DNA of 64,000 bases from Allofournierella massiliensis (GCF_021531255.1 NZ_JAFBIO010000006.1:1-64000), one strand, 5' to 3'; shown: positions 26,962 to 38,023, numbered from the stretch's first letter. Translations and numbers: made by a program. The notes: generated by a model not told the origin, from the letters alone.

Positions 26962-27012
26962 TGAATATTCATGCATAAACCCCTTTTATATTCAGGGAAA
27001 TTGGTATAAAAT
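26962..27012 (+). promoter_or_regulatory. Candidate internal promoter and operator before pyrE
   Basis: The 156-base gap after pyrD has the palindrome TGAATATTCA (26962-26971), two further copies of the half TATTCAGG (near 26989 and 27012), and an extended -10 TGG-TATAAA (27002-27010). AT content is far above that of its surroundings. A second start for pyrE-carA-carB under its own regulator is plausible. Confidence 0.4.
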
Positions 27013-27079
27013 ATTCAGGATGAAGAAAACGCCCCCAAGGGGCGGCGGTGATAAGACGGGAAGAGAAAGGATGTTTACG

Positions 27080-27691
27080 ATGGAACAGAAGATGGTACAG
27101 CCCAAAGAGATCCTGCGGGAATGTGAGGCTTTCCTGGAAGGGCACTTCCTTTTGAGCAGCGGCCGGCATTCGGGCGCTTACTGCCAGATGGCATACCTGC
27201 AGCAGTACCCGGATAAGTGCGAGCAGGTGATGGCCCTGGTGGCCGAAAAACTCAAGGATACCCCCATCGACCTGGTGGTGGGGCCTGCCATGGGCGGCAT
27301 TGTATACGCCTACGAGCTGGGCCGTCAGCTGGGCAAGCGGGCCATCTTCACCGAGCGGGTGGACAATGTGATGACCCTCAAACGCTTTTCCATCCGGCCC
27401 GGCGAGCGGTGCATCATCGCCGAGGACGTGGTGACCACCGGCATTTCCAGCCTGGAGACCAAGCGGGTCATCGAAGAGGCCGGCGGCATCTGCCTGGGCA
27501 TCACCTGCGTGGTGGATCGCACCACCGCCGACAAGCCCTCGCCCATCCCCATCCTGGCCAGCGCCGTAAAGCTGGAGCTGCCCAGCTACGCCCCCGAAGA
27601 GTGCCCCATCTGCAAAGAGGGCAAGCTGCCCCTGGTGCACCTGGGCAGCCGTAAGATGAAAGAACAGGCCGTGCAGACCATCAACGCCTGA
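27080..27691 (+). CDS. pyrE: Orotate phosphoribosyltransferase
   Basis: 203 aa if started at ATG 27080 (AAAGGA 8 bases upstream); ATG 27071 adds MFT. It makes OMP from orotate and PRPP. The PRPP loop is CIIAEDVVTTGISSLE (~112-127); LLSSGRHSGAYCQ and VVGPAMGGIVYAYELG are typical of the thermus/chlamydial-like PyrE group. A C-terminal CPICKEG has a Cys-x2-Cys that could hold a metal. It precedes carA by 24 bases. Confidence 0.95.
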   Translation: MEQKMVQPKEILRECEAFLEGHFLLSSGRHSGAYCQMAYLQQYPDKCEQVMALVAEKLKDTPIDLVVGPAMGGIVYAYELGRQLGKRAIFTERVDNVMTLKRFSIRPGERCIIAEDVVTTGISSLETKRVIEEAGGICLGITCVVDRTTADKPSPIPILASAVKLELPSYAPEECPICKEGKLPLVHLGSRKMKEQAVQTINA

Positions 27692-27715
27692 AACCTGCAG
27701 AAAAGAGGTACCGTT

Positions 27716-28814
27716 ATGAAAGCATATCTCATCCTGGCCAACGGCCTGGTGCTGCAGGGCAGCTCGGTGGGCATGCCCGGCACCACGGTGGGCGAGGTGG
27801 TATTCACCACCGGCATGGTGGGCTTTGAGGAGACCCTCACCGACCCCAGCTACTATGGCCAGATCATTACCCAGACCTACCCCCTCATCGGCAACTACGG
27901 CATGAACAGCCAGGACAAGGAGTCCGACCGGGTGTGGTGCCGGGGCTATATCGTGCGGGAGGCCTGCAAAACTCCCTCCAACTGGCGCAGCGAGACCACC
28001 CTGGACGATTTTCTCAAGAAAAACCAGGTCATCGGCATTGAGGGCATCGATACCCGCCGGCTCACCCGGATTTTGCGGGAAAGCGGCGTCATGAACGGCG
28101 CCATCACCACCGAGGTGGACCCGGCCGACAGCCAGGCCATGGAGGCCCTGCTGGCCCAGATCCGGGCTTACTCCATCACCGACGCGGTGGAGGCCGTCTG
28201 CTGCAAGGAACCCTACACCCTCAACCAGGAGGGCAAGATCCATGTGGCCCTGATGGACTACGGCTGCAAGAAGAACATCGTGCGCTGCCTGGTCAAGCGG
28301 GGCTGCAAGGTGACGGTGATGCCCGGCCACGCTACCCCCGAGCAGGTACTGGCCCTGAATCCGGACGGCCTGATGCTTACCAACGGCCCCGGCGACCCGG
28401 CCGAGAACACCCAGATCATCCAGAACATCCGCACCATGCTGGACAGCGGCATCCCGGCCTTCGGCATCTGCCTGGGCCATCAGCTCACCGCCCTGGCCGC
28501 AGGGGCCCAGACCATCAAGATGAAATACGGCCACCGGGGCGCCAACCAGCCGGTTACCGATTTTGCCCTGGGCCGTACCTTCATCACCAGCCAGAACCAC
28601 GGCTACGCGGTGAACGGCGAGACCCTGCCCGCCGAGGCCGGCAAGGTGAGCCATGTGAACGCCAACGACGGCACCTGCGAGGGTGTGGAATACAGCCGGT
28701 GGAACTGCTTCACGGTCCAGTTCCATCCCGAGGCCTGCGGCGGCCCCAAGGATGTGGAATTCCTGTTCGACCGCTTTGTGGACCGTATCAAGAAGAGCAA
28801 GGAGGCCAAGGGAA

Positions 28815-28822
<8 letters not shown>
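27716..28822 (+). CDS. carA: Carbamoyl-phosphate synthase small subunit
   Basis: 368 aa. The glutaminase subunit supplies ammonia to CarB. N-terminal domain: LANGLVLQGSSVG, GEVVFTTGMVGFEETLTDPSY. Class I glutamine amidotransferase domain from ~178: LMLTNGPGDP, the nucleophile Cys in AFGICLGHQLTALAAG, and catalytic His-x-Glu in VQFHPEACGGPKD. The stop overlaps the carB start by 8 bases. Confidence 0.97.
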
Positions 28823-32024
<3,202 letters not shown>

Positions 32025-32041
32025 ACAATCCATGACTTCCG

Positions 32042-32071
32042 TTGACACCGGGTGCCCGGCTGCCTTACAAT
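32042..32071 (+). promoter_or_regulatory. Promoter of the riboswitch-controlled permease
   Basis: Consensus TTGACA (32042-32047), 18-base spacer, TACAAT (32066-32071). The start is expected just before the aptamer. Confidence 0.8.
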
Positions 32072-32082
32072 AAGGGCACTCG

Positions 32083-32180
32083 ATGAAAGGGAGTAGCTTG
32101 CACCCTTCGGGGTGTCATCCGGCTGCGTCAAGACGGCATTACCGCCCGTACCGTATGTGAAAAAAGCGAGACTTTTATTG
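32083..32180 (+). ncRNA. yybP-ykoY (Mn2+-sensing) riboswitch aptamer
   Basis: The 5' block ATGAAAGGGAGTAGC (32083-32097) matches the conserved L1 strand (AAAGGGGAGUAGC in known members). The 3' block AGCGAGACTTTTAT matches AGCAAGACCUUU. The two outer strands pair (ATGAAAG with CTTTTAT, one G-U) as P1. A CACCC-UUCG-GGGUG hairpin occupies the P2 arm, and CGTCAA ... ACCG resembles the L3 metal-site strand. In known members the RNA docks L1 on L3 around Mn2+ and switches expression on. Assignment is by eye from remembered consensus. Confidence 0.78.
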
Positions 32181-32213
32181 CAGAATTTTGCAATAAAAGT
32201 CTCGCTTTTATTG
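32162..32213 (+). terminator. Riboswitch expression-platform terminator
   Basis: Perfect 19-base arms (32162-32180 and 32191-32209), extended by one more pair, with a T-rich tail. The 5' arm is the aptamer's own 3' strand (AGCGAGACTTTTATTG), so a folded metal-bound aptamer and this terminator exclude each other: ligand should permit transcription of the permease. Confidence 0.85.
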
Positions 32214-32231
32214 CGTGAAGGGATGAAATAA

Positions 32232-32816
32232 ATGAAAACTGTCGCGCTGCTCCTTTTCGTCTGTACCTATGCCCTGCTGCTGGCTCTGCCCAAATGGCGC
32301 TCCCATGTGGCGGTGGCCTCGGCGGCCCTTTTTGTGGCCCTGGGCATCGTGCCCCTTTCCGGCCTGGCCCAGGCCATTGACTGGAACGTGATCATGATGA
32401 TCGCGGGCACCATGGGCACGGTCTGGTTCTTTATCCTGTCCGGCATGCCGGCCCTTCTGGCCGACCGGATCCTCCGCCGGGTGCGCACGGTGCAGTGGGC
32501 CACCGTCTCCCTGGCCTTTTTCTCCGGCCTGATCTCGGCCCTCATGGACAATGTGGCCACCATGCTGCCGGTGGCCTCGGGCATTGCCCAGATCATGGGG
32601 GTGGACGCCTTCCTTTTGTACTTCGGCATCATGGTGGGCGCCACCCTGGGCGGCAACCTGACCCCCATCGGCGCTTCGGCCAATATCACCGGCATCGGGC
32701 TGCTGCGCAAGGAAGGGTATACCGTGCGCACCGTGGATTTTCTGCGGATCGGCGTGCCCAGCACCCTTACAGCGGTGGTAATCGGGTATGTGCTGATCTG
32801 GCTGATTTACGGCTGA
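32232..32816 (+). CDS. Half-size ArsB/NhaD (ion transporter superfamily) permease
   Basis: 194 aa with GAAGGGA 10 bases before the ATG. Five or six hydrophobic segments. The motifs match the first half of ArsB/NhaD/SLC13-like permeases: WNVIMMIAGTMGTVWFF, the discontinuous-helix ISALMDNVATMLPVA, and GATLGGNLTPIGASANITG, ending in a final TM and a stop before a strong terminator. Usual members are ~400-450 aa with two inverted halves, so this protein is one half and would have to dimerise. No second half follows in any frame. The Mn2+-type riboswitch upstream points to manganese export, but the family itself is known for arsenite, Na+/H+ or carboxylates. Confidence 0.75.
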   Translation: MKTVALLLFVCTYALLLALPKWRSHVAVASAALFVALGIVPLSGLAQAIDWNVIMMIAGTMGTVWFFILSGMPALLADRILRRVRTVQWATVSLAFFSGLISALMDNVATMLPVASGIAQIMGVDAFLLYFGIMVGATLGGNLTPIGASANITGIGLLRKEGYTVRTVDFLRIGVPSTLTAVVIGYVLIWLIYG

Positions 32817-32832
32817 TCCTGCGCCTGCGCAG

Positions 32833-32866
32833 AAGGAGGCTCCGCCTTGGCGGAGCCTCCTTTTTT
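32833..32866 (+). terminator. Intrinsic terminator
   Basis: Perfect 14-base arms AAGGAGGCTCCGCC and complement with a 2-base gap, then TTTTTT. Confidence 0.9.
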
Positions 32867-33025
32867 GCTGCCTTGGGGTGCCTGCCCGGCGGCGCCGGCA
32901 GGGCAGGGCCTGTTAAAGGTGTTAAAATTTAAAAATTACACAATTTCGTAACAAAAAAGTTCGGTAAAAAAATGGCGATTCAACAGAAAGATTTATATCT
33001 TGGAAAAAAAGGAGAGAAAACGCTA

Positions 33026-33054
33026 TTGCAAAACGGCAAAAAATAACGTAAAAT
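33026..33054 (+). promoter_or_regulatory. Promoter of hup
   Basis: TTGCAA (33026-33031), 17-base spacer, TAAAAT (33049-33054). Upstream 32910-33025 is A-rich, UP-element-like, consistent with strong expression of HU. The ~130-nt leader contains a tandem 8-mer CGCCTGTA (33077-33092) and is otherwise featureless. Confidence 0.7.
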
Positions 33055-33193
33055 GGTAAAGCCGAAACTATATTTTCGCCTGTACGCCTGTACGAAAGAG
33101 GAAGAAGGAAGACGGGTCGGCAACTATCACTGAAAACGCCAGTAGGCAGAAGGCCACTGAAAAAAGTTCAAAGTAAGGGGGAAGTGTTTCAGT

Positions 33194-33469
33194 ATGACCA
33201 GATCCCAGTTGATCACAAAGGTATCTCGCGATACCGGAATTTCTGAGCCGATGGTAGAGACTGTGATGGATGGTATTTTTGATACCATCGTGGAAAAGCT
33301 GCGGGAGGGGGACAAGGTCACCATCGCGGGCTTCGGCCGCTTTGAGATGCGGGAACGCAAAACCAAGTCCTTCACCAATCCCAAAACCAAGGTGTCCAGC
33401 CAGCTGCAGCCTACGACGATTCCCGGTTTTAAGGCCAGCGGCCGCCTGAAGGAAAAACTCAGCAAATAA
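33194..33469 (+). CDS. hup: DNA-binding protein HU
   Basis: 91 aa. A histone-like nucleoid protein that bends DNA as a dimer. HU/IHF signatures: N-terminal MTRSQLITKVSRDTGIS helices, GDKVTIAGFGRFEMRERK, then the DNA-contacting beta arm region with TTIPGFKASGRLKEKLSK. The arm (SFTNPKTKVSSQLQPTT) lacks the usual R-NP-R/Q-T-G motif, suggesting a divergent HU. AAGGGGGAAG lies upstream of the ATG. Monocistronic. Confidence 0.93.
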   Translation: MTRSQLITKVSRDTGISEPMVETVMDGIFDTIVEKLREGDKVTIAGFGRFEMRERKTKSFTNPKTKVSSQLQPTTIPGFKASGRLKEKLSK

Positions 33470-33476
33470 TTCGGGT

Positions 33477-33527
33477 AAAAAACGCCGGACTTCCGGCCCT
33501 GTACAGGGTGCGGAAGCCCGGCGTTTT
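33477..33527. terminator. Bidirectional terminator between hup and darA
   Basis: Long interrupted hairpin with AACGCCGG ... CCGGCGTT outer arms and CTTCCG...CGGAAG inner arms, A-rich and T-rich flanks. Confidence 0.75.
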
Positions 33528-33555
33528 ATGCTTTGTGCAGAAAGAGAATTCCGGA

Positions 33556-33906
33556 TCAGAATTTCTGGAGGGATTCCAGGTCCAGAATGAAGATGGCGGC
33601 GCCGCCGGCTTCCCGTTCCACCGGCACGGCGGGCAGAGCGGCAGAATTTCCGTTCAGGGGCGCCATAGACTGGTAGATGGTTTCGGTGCGCTTGCCGGCC
33701 CGCTTTTTCAGGATGGCCAGCACCTGGTCGGCCTTGTCGGCCGATACGCCGATCATCAGGGTAACGCTGCGTTTTTTCAGAAAGCCGCCGGTAGAGCTGA
33801 GGAGGGTGGCAAAAAAGCCGTTGCGGTTCAGTTCATAGACGGTATCGTCATAGTCTTCACCCTGCAGCACAGCCAGGATCAGCTTGTTCTTGGATTCGTT
33901 TTCCAT
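33556..33906 (-). CDS. darA: Cyclic-di-AMP receptor, PII-like (DarA/PstA family)
   Basis: 116 aa from ATG 33906 (MENESKNKLILAVLQGED), AAGGAGG upstream. PII-like ferredoxin fold that trimerises and binds c-di-AMP between subunits. The family blocks are DTVYELNRNGFFATLLSSTGGFL (~21-43) and RSVTLMIGVSADKADQVLAILKKR (~46-69), and AAIFILDLESLQKF forms the last strand. Length is typical (~109-117). Its downstream partner in signalling is not known from the context. Convergent with hup. Confidence 0.9.
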   Translation of the reverse strand: MENESKNKLILAVLQGEDYDDTVYELNRNGFFATLLSSTGGFLKKRSVTLMIGVSADKADQVLAILKKRAGKRTETIYQSMAPLNGNSAALPAVPVEREAGGAAIFILDLESLQKF

Positions 33907-33979
33907 GGTAAGTAACCTCCTTGGCAAAGTAAGAGGGGCATGTGAGTATGGTGCGGCGGCCCTCCCTGCGCCTACTCGT

Positions 33980-34008
33980 AGCATAGCACGATTTGGGGCG
34001 GGGAACAA
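33980..34008 (-). promoter_or_regulatory. Promoter of darA
   Basis: Minus strand: TTGTTC (34003-34008), 17-base spacer, TATGCT (33980-33985), with an extended -10 (TGC). Confidence 0.65.
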
Positions 34009-34053
34009 TGCTTTTCTTTGCCGGGGCCGGGGCTTTTTCTTTCAGGGTGGCTA

Positions 34054-34062
34054 TGTTATAAT
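34054..34062 (+). promoter_or_regulatory. Extended -10 promoter of the DEAD-box helicase gene
   Basis: TGT-TATAAT ends at 34062; no good -35 is seen 17 bases upstream. It lies 50 bases before the ATG. Confidence 0.55.
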
Positions 34063-34111
34063 GTATAAAAATCTTTTGAAATATTGTGGAATATAAAGGA
34101 ATGGACAGAAT

Positions 34112-35296
34112 ATGAAGTATACGGAACTGTCGCTCATACCCGAAATTCAAAAGGCAGTGGAGCGCATGGGCTTTGTGGAGATGACCGAGATCCAGGAGAA
34201 AGCCATCCCCGTGATGCTCAGCGGCAAGGATGTGATCGCCAAGGCCCCCACCGGCACCGGCAAGACCTGCGCCTTCGGCATCCCGGTGATCCAGGCGGTG
34301 GATCAGGCGAAAAAACAGCCCCAGACGGTGATCCTGGCCCCCACCCGGGAGCTGGCTCAGCAGATCGCCGGCGACCTGCGGGATCTGGCCTATTTCCTGC
34401 CGGATATCCGCATTGCCTGCCTGTACGGCGGCGCCAATATGCAAAAGCAGGTGGATCAGCTGAAAAAAGGCTGCCAGATCCTGGTGGCCACCCCGGGCCG
34501 TCTGATGGACCATGTAAAGCGCCGCACGGTGGATATCAGCGCCGTGACCATGGTGGTGCTGGATGAGGCCGATGAGATGCTGAACATGGGCTTTTACAAG
34601 GATGTGCGGCATATTATCGACATCATGAAGGCCCGCCGCAGCCTTTCCATGTTCAGCGCCACCATCAGCCGGGAGGTGATGGATATCGGCTGGCTCTACC
34701 AGCGGGACGCGGAAGAGATCACCGTCCAGCCGGTGGAGGAGAGCCTGCCCAAGATCCACCAGTACAAGCTGCGCACCACCGGCCGGGATAAGCTGGCCGA
34801 CCTGGCTCAGATCATCCTTTCCGGCGGATATGAGCGGGTGATGGTCTTCTGCAACACCAAGTTCACCACCGCCACCCTGGGCAACCAGCTGGCCCGGCTG
34901 AATTTCAACGTAGACTGCCTGCATGGGGACCTTTCCCAGGCAGAGCGGAACAAGATCATGACCACCTTCAAGGAGGGCAAGCTGAATGTACTGGTGGCCA
35001 CCGACGTGGCTGCCCGGGGCATCGATGTGGAAGATGTGGACGCGGTGATCAACTACGACGTGCCCGAATCCAACGAGCACTACACCCACCGGATCGGCCG
35101 CACCGGCCGGGCCCGGCGGGAGGGGGTCAGCTACCTGATGTACACCCCCGAAGAGGAAAAGCGGGTGAACGAGCTGCTGCGCCTGACCCGGAACACCGAG
35201 CTGTGCCGCGCGGTGAAGTTTGACGATGCCCACCAGAAACTGGTGGAAGAAAAGGTGGAAAAAACCGACAAATGGCAGATCCGGAGCTATTTCTAA
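34112..35296 (+). CDS. DEAD-box ATP-dependent RNA helicase
   Basis: 394 aa, close to the minimal two-RecA core, without the long basic C-terminal tail of CshA/DeaD. Motifs in order: Q motif (FVEMTEIQEKAIP), I APTGTGKT (~46-53), Ia APTRELAQQ, Ib ATPGRLMDH, II VLDEADEML (~150-158), III MFSATIS, IV VMVFCNTK, V ATDVAARGIDVE, VI HRIGRTGRARR (~329-339). Such enzymes unwind short RNA duplexes in ribosome assembly, mRNA decay or cold adaptation; which one cannot be told. Monocistronic. Confidence 0.95.
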   Translation: MKYTELSLIPEIQKAVERMGFVEMTEIQEKAIPVMLSGKDVIAKAPTGTGKTCAFGIPVIQAVDQAKKQPQTVILAPTRELAQQIAGDLRDLAYFLPDIRIACLYGGANMQKQVDQLKKGCQILVATPGRLMDHVKRRTVDISAVTMVVLDEADEMLNMGFYKDVRHIIDIMKARRSLSMFSATISREVMDIGWLYQRDAEEITVQPVEESLPKIHQYKLRTTGRDKLADLAQIILSGGYERVMVFCNTKFTTATLGNQLARLNFNVDCLHGDLSQAERNKIMTTFKEGKLNVLVATDVAARGIDVEDVDAVINYDVPESNEHYTHRIGRTGRARREGVSYLMYTPEEEKRVNELLRLTRNTELCRAVKFDDAHQKLVEEKVEKTDKWQIRSYF

Positions 35297-35309
35297 GCCG
35301 GATGCCCCA

Positions 35310-35346
35310 AAGCCCCGGCGCTCTTAGGCTGCGCCGGGGCTTTTTT
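35310..35346 (+). terminator. Intrinsic terminator
   Basis: 11-base arms AAGCCCCGGCG (35310-35320) and complement (35332-35342) followed by TTTTTT. Confidence 0.88.
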
Positions 35347-35465
35347 GCAAAGCTTCCTTCTAAGAAAGACTTTTTGGGCAGGGCAGCGGGGGCAATTTTT
35401 GGAAAAAGCAGATAAAAACAACGAAAAAACGCCTGAATGAATTTTGAGGAAAGGCGCGCAATGGC

Positions 35466-35496
35466 TTGACCTTCCGCCCGATGGAAGGTGTATGAT
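35466..35496 (+). promoter_or_regulatory. MerR-type promoter with 19-bp spacer and dyad operator
   Basis: TTGACC (35466-35471), TATGAT (35491-35496) and a 19-bp spacer, the over-long spacing that MerR regulators untwist. Between them lies the perfect dyad ACCTTCC-N7-GGAAGGT (35469-35489). It directly precedes a gene with a MerR winged helix, so this is probably its own operator. Confidence 0.85.
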
Positions 35497-35521
35497 GGGG
35501 TTGAAAGGAGGAGGACTCCGG

Positions 35522-36020
35522 GTGAAGATCAACGAAGTGGAATCGTTGGTGGGGGTTACCAAGAAAAATATCCGGTACTATGAGGCGGAAGGGCTGCTCA
35601 GCCCCCGCAGGGAAGTGGGCAACGGCTACCGCAGCTACAGCCAGCAGGATGTGGACACCCTGCGGCGGATCAAGCTCCTGCGCAAGCTGGATGTGCCCCT
35701 GGCCGAAGTGAAGGCCATGCTGGAGGGACAGCTCTCCCTTCGGGAGGGGATGGCCCGACATCGGCTGCTGCTGGAAAACCGGAAGGCAGGCCTACCTGGG
35801 GGCGGCGCTAGGGGCTTCCATCTTCCTGGCCCTGATGATCTTTGCGGCCGCTTTGATGCTCTGGGCCTTTTTCAGCCAGCCGGAGGAGGCCCCGCCCCTG
35901 CCGGTGGTGGTGTTTTTGGTAGCCATTCCGCTGATTTGCGGGGCGGGCGTGATCGCAGCCCTCGTCCAGTGGGTGAAAGAAATCAGAAAGGGTGAAGAAG
36001 ATGACTATCGTAACTATTGA
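35522..36020 (+). pseudogene. MerR-family regulator with membrane tail, broken by deletion and frameshift
   Basis: GTG start at 35522 behind AAAGGAGGAGG. Residues 1-~86 are a full MerR DNA-binding domain (MKINEVESLVGVTKKNIRYY, NGYRSYSQQDVDTLRRIKLL, LDVPLAEVKAMLEGQLSLREG). After LLLENRKA (~35790) the frame turns to Gly/Pro-rich nonsense ending at 35995. From about 35790 the +1 frame reads RQAYLGAALGASIFLALMIF and a two-TM tail to 36020 (KGEEDDYRNY). Relatives I recall have a helical sensor segment between the HTH and the TM tail, so roughly 60-70 residues seem missing besides the shift. As read, a ~157-aa protein with an intact DNA-binding domain but no proper effector part would be made. Confidence 0.7.
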
Positions 36021-36312
36021 GAATTGGCCGGGCCGGGAGTATGAGATCCTGGGCACCGTCAAGGGCAGCGTGGTGTATTCCAAAAACTTCGGCAAGGATT
36101 TTATGAGCGCCATGAAGAGCCTGGTGGGCGGAGAGGTGAAGGATTACACCGAGATGCTCATTGAGGCCCGGCAGATCGCCACCGGGCGGATGGCCCATGA
36201 AGCCGAGGAGCTGGGGGCCGATGCGGTGCTGGGGCTGCGGTACGCCTCGGCCAGCGTCATGCAGTCGGCCGCCGAGGTAATGGCTTACGGCACGGCCGTG
36301 AAATGGAAATAA
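36001..36312 (+). CDS. YbjQ/UPF0145 family protein
   Basis: 103 aa from ATG 36001, overlapping the end of the regulator's membrane tail frame, so probably translationally coupled. YbjQ-family hallmarks: EILGTVKGSVVYSKNFGKDFMSAMKSLVGGEVKDYTEML, then AHEAEELGADAVLGLRYASASV. The family forms pentameric beta-rich rings and has been called heavy-metal binding, but its role is not established. Neighbouring a MerR-like promoter, a stress or metal response is a reasonable guess only. Confidence 0.88.
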   Translation: MTIVTIENWPGREYEILGTVKGSVVYSKNFGKDFMSAMKSLVGGEVKDYTEMLIEARQIATGRMAHEAEELGADAVLGLRYASASVMQSAAEVMAYGTAVKWK

Positions 36313-36319
36313 AATCAGA

Positions 36320-36354
36320 AAAATCCCCCTGCCCGGCCCGGGCAGGGGGATTTT
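36320..36354. terminator. Bidirectional intrinsic terminator
   Basis: 16-base arms AAAATCCCCCTGCCCG and complement with a 3-base loop, between the convergent ybjQ and amidohydrolase genes. Confidence 0.9.
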
Positions 36355-36358
36355 GGAT

Positions 36359-37936
36359 TCAGTCTTCCGGCTTTCGGTAAACCGGCAGCCCTTCCTTGAA
36401 GGTGGCCTCCACGGTCAGCCGGCGCAGCCCCTCCCGGGGAAGGGTGCGAGGGTCGGCGGAAAGAATGACCAGGTCTGCCTTTTTGCCGGGGGCCAGGGTG
36501 CCCTTTTCCGATTCTTCTCCGTACTGCCAGGCCCCGTATCGGGTCAGCCCCAGCAGGGCGTCCCACACTCCCAGCTCTTCTCCCTGTGCCAGGTTCAGGC
36601 CCCGGCGGGTGCGCCGGTTGCAGGCACACCACAGCATATCCAGGGCGTTGGGGGGCAGCACCGGGCTGTCCATCTGAAAAGTGTAGGGCAGGCCCGCCGC
36701 CCTGGCGCTGGCCGCCGGGCAGAGGGCGGCGGTGCGGGCCGGGCCAAAATATTTCAGGCAGGTATCGCCCCAATGGTAGGGGTAGGCGGCGAAAAAGCTG
36801 GGCATGACGCCGGCCTTTTTCAGGGCGGGCATCTGGTCGGGGCGGAGCAGTTGGGCGTGGATCAGCACATCCCGGCAGCGGGAAGGCTTTTTGCGGGCGG
36901 CCAGAAACTGGGCCGCCGCCCTGTCCCCGCTGCAGCGGCAGAGCAGCTGGGCCCCGCGGGCATCGGCCAGAGCCAGATATTCTGCCACCTCCTGATCCGA
37001 TAGGAGGGGATAGCCCCGGTAGCCGGGCTGGTCTGCGTACTCCTCCTCTGTCCAGGCGGCTCGGTCCTGGGGGCTGCCATCCAAAAACAGCTTGTAGCCC
37101 CCCATCCGGAAGTGATTTTGATAGCCCCGCCGGGCCGGGTCCCGGGGGAGAAGGTCGGCATGATCCCGGATATCCGCATAGCCCACCACATCCAGCTGCA
37201 AGACCCCCTCGTCGGCAGCCCGGCGCAGCAGCCCCGCCTCATAGCTTTTGGCAAAACCCTCCTGGGCAGTGGTGAAACCCTGGGAAAAATAGATCTCTTG
37301 GGCCCGCCGCAAAAGTTCCAGGGCCTCTTCCCCCCGGGGCGGGGCGGCCAGGCCCCTGCGCAGGGCCAGGAAGGCCTCTCCCTGGACAAAACCGGTGAGC
37401 TGGCCCTCCTCATCCCGGCCATACAGGCCGGAAGGCAGGTCGCTGGCTTTTTCCGGTAAGCCCAGGGTGGCCAGGGCCAGGCTGTTCAGGACTCCCATAT
37501 GGCCGTCCGCATGGGTGATCAGGATGGGATGGGCCCGGCTCACCTCATCCAGCAGGGCTTTATCCGGGTGGCGGCCCTGGGCCAGCTGTTCCGGGTCATA
37601 GCCCAGGCCCACCACTGCCTGACCCGGCTGTACACCGTTCTGGCGGATGAAATTTTTCAGCCGCTGAGCCAGCTGTTCAAAGCTGGCACAGCCGGTCAGG
37701 TCGGCATGGCGCAGGGTGCCCGCATATTGGACAAAATGGCCGTGGCTGTCGATGAAAGCGGGCAGAAGGGCCCGGCCCTTCAGGTTGATCAGCCAGGCCC
37801 GGGGGCTTTGGGACCGAAGGTCACAGAAAGACCCTACGGCCAGGATCTTTCCGTCCCGCACGGTGAGAGCCTCCGGCGTGTGGGCGGGGTCCTCCATGGT
37901 GAGGATGGGGCCGCCATAAAAAAGATATTCTGTCAT
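36359..37936 (-). CDS. YtcJ-like metal-dependent amidohydrolase
   Basis: 525 aa from ATG 37936 (MTEYLFYGGPILTMED), AGAGGAGCG upstream. Composite-domain start, then metal ligands HxH in AFIDSHGHFVQYAG (~60-73), ITHADGHMGVLNS, GGYKLFLDGSPQDRAAWTEE, LIHAQLLRPDQMP, FQMDSPVLPPNAL, and a C-terminal urease-like beta domain ending GTLAPGKKADLVILSADPR. This is the YtcJ/NfdA-like branch (often annotated as exoenzyme regulatory or N-substituted formamide deformylase); the substrate is unknown. Convergent with ybjQ and divergent from the GtrB-like gene. Confidence 0.88.
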   Translation of the reverse strand: MTEYLFYGGPILTMEDPAHTPEALTVRDGKILAVGSFCDLRSQSPRAWLINLKGRALLPAFIDSHGHFVQYAGTLRHADLTGCASFEQLAQRLKNFIRQNGVQPGQAVVGLGYDPEQLAQGRHPDKALLDEVSRAHPILITHADGHMGVLNSLALATLGLPEKASDLPSGLYGRDEEGQLTGFVQGEAFLALRRGLAAPPRGEEALELLRRAQEIYFSQGFTTAQEGFAKSYEAGLLRRAADEGVLQLDVVGYADIRDHADLLPRDPARRGYQNHFRMGGYKLFLDGSPQDRAAWTEEEYADQPGYRGYPLLSDQEVAEYLALADARGAQLLCRCSGDRAAAQFLAARKKPSRCRDVLIHAQLLRPDQMPALKKAGVMPSFFAAYPYHWGDTCLKYFGPARTAALCPAASARAAGLPYTFQMDSPVLPPNALDMLWCACNRRTRRGLNLAQGEELGVWDALLGLTRYGAWQYGEESEKGTLAPGKKADLVILSADPRTLPREGLRRLTVEATFKEGLPVYRKPED

Positions 37937-37994
37937 AAAGCGCTCCTCTTCCTGCCCCGGCAGGGAGCGGGGGCGGCCAGATGCGCCCCTCAAC

Positions 37995-38023
37995 TTTACA
38001 AGCCGGCGGCGGATTTGTATAAT
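37995..38023 (+). promoter_or_regulatory. Promoter of the GtrB-like gene
   Basis: TTTACA (37995-38000), 17-base spacer, TATAAT (38018-38023). Confidence 0.75.
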
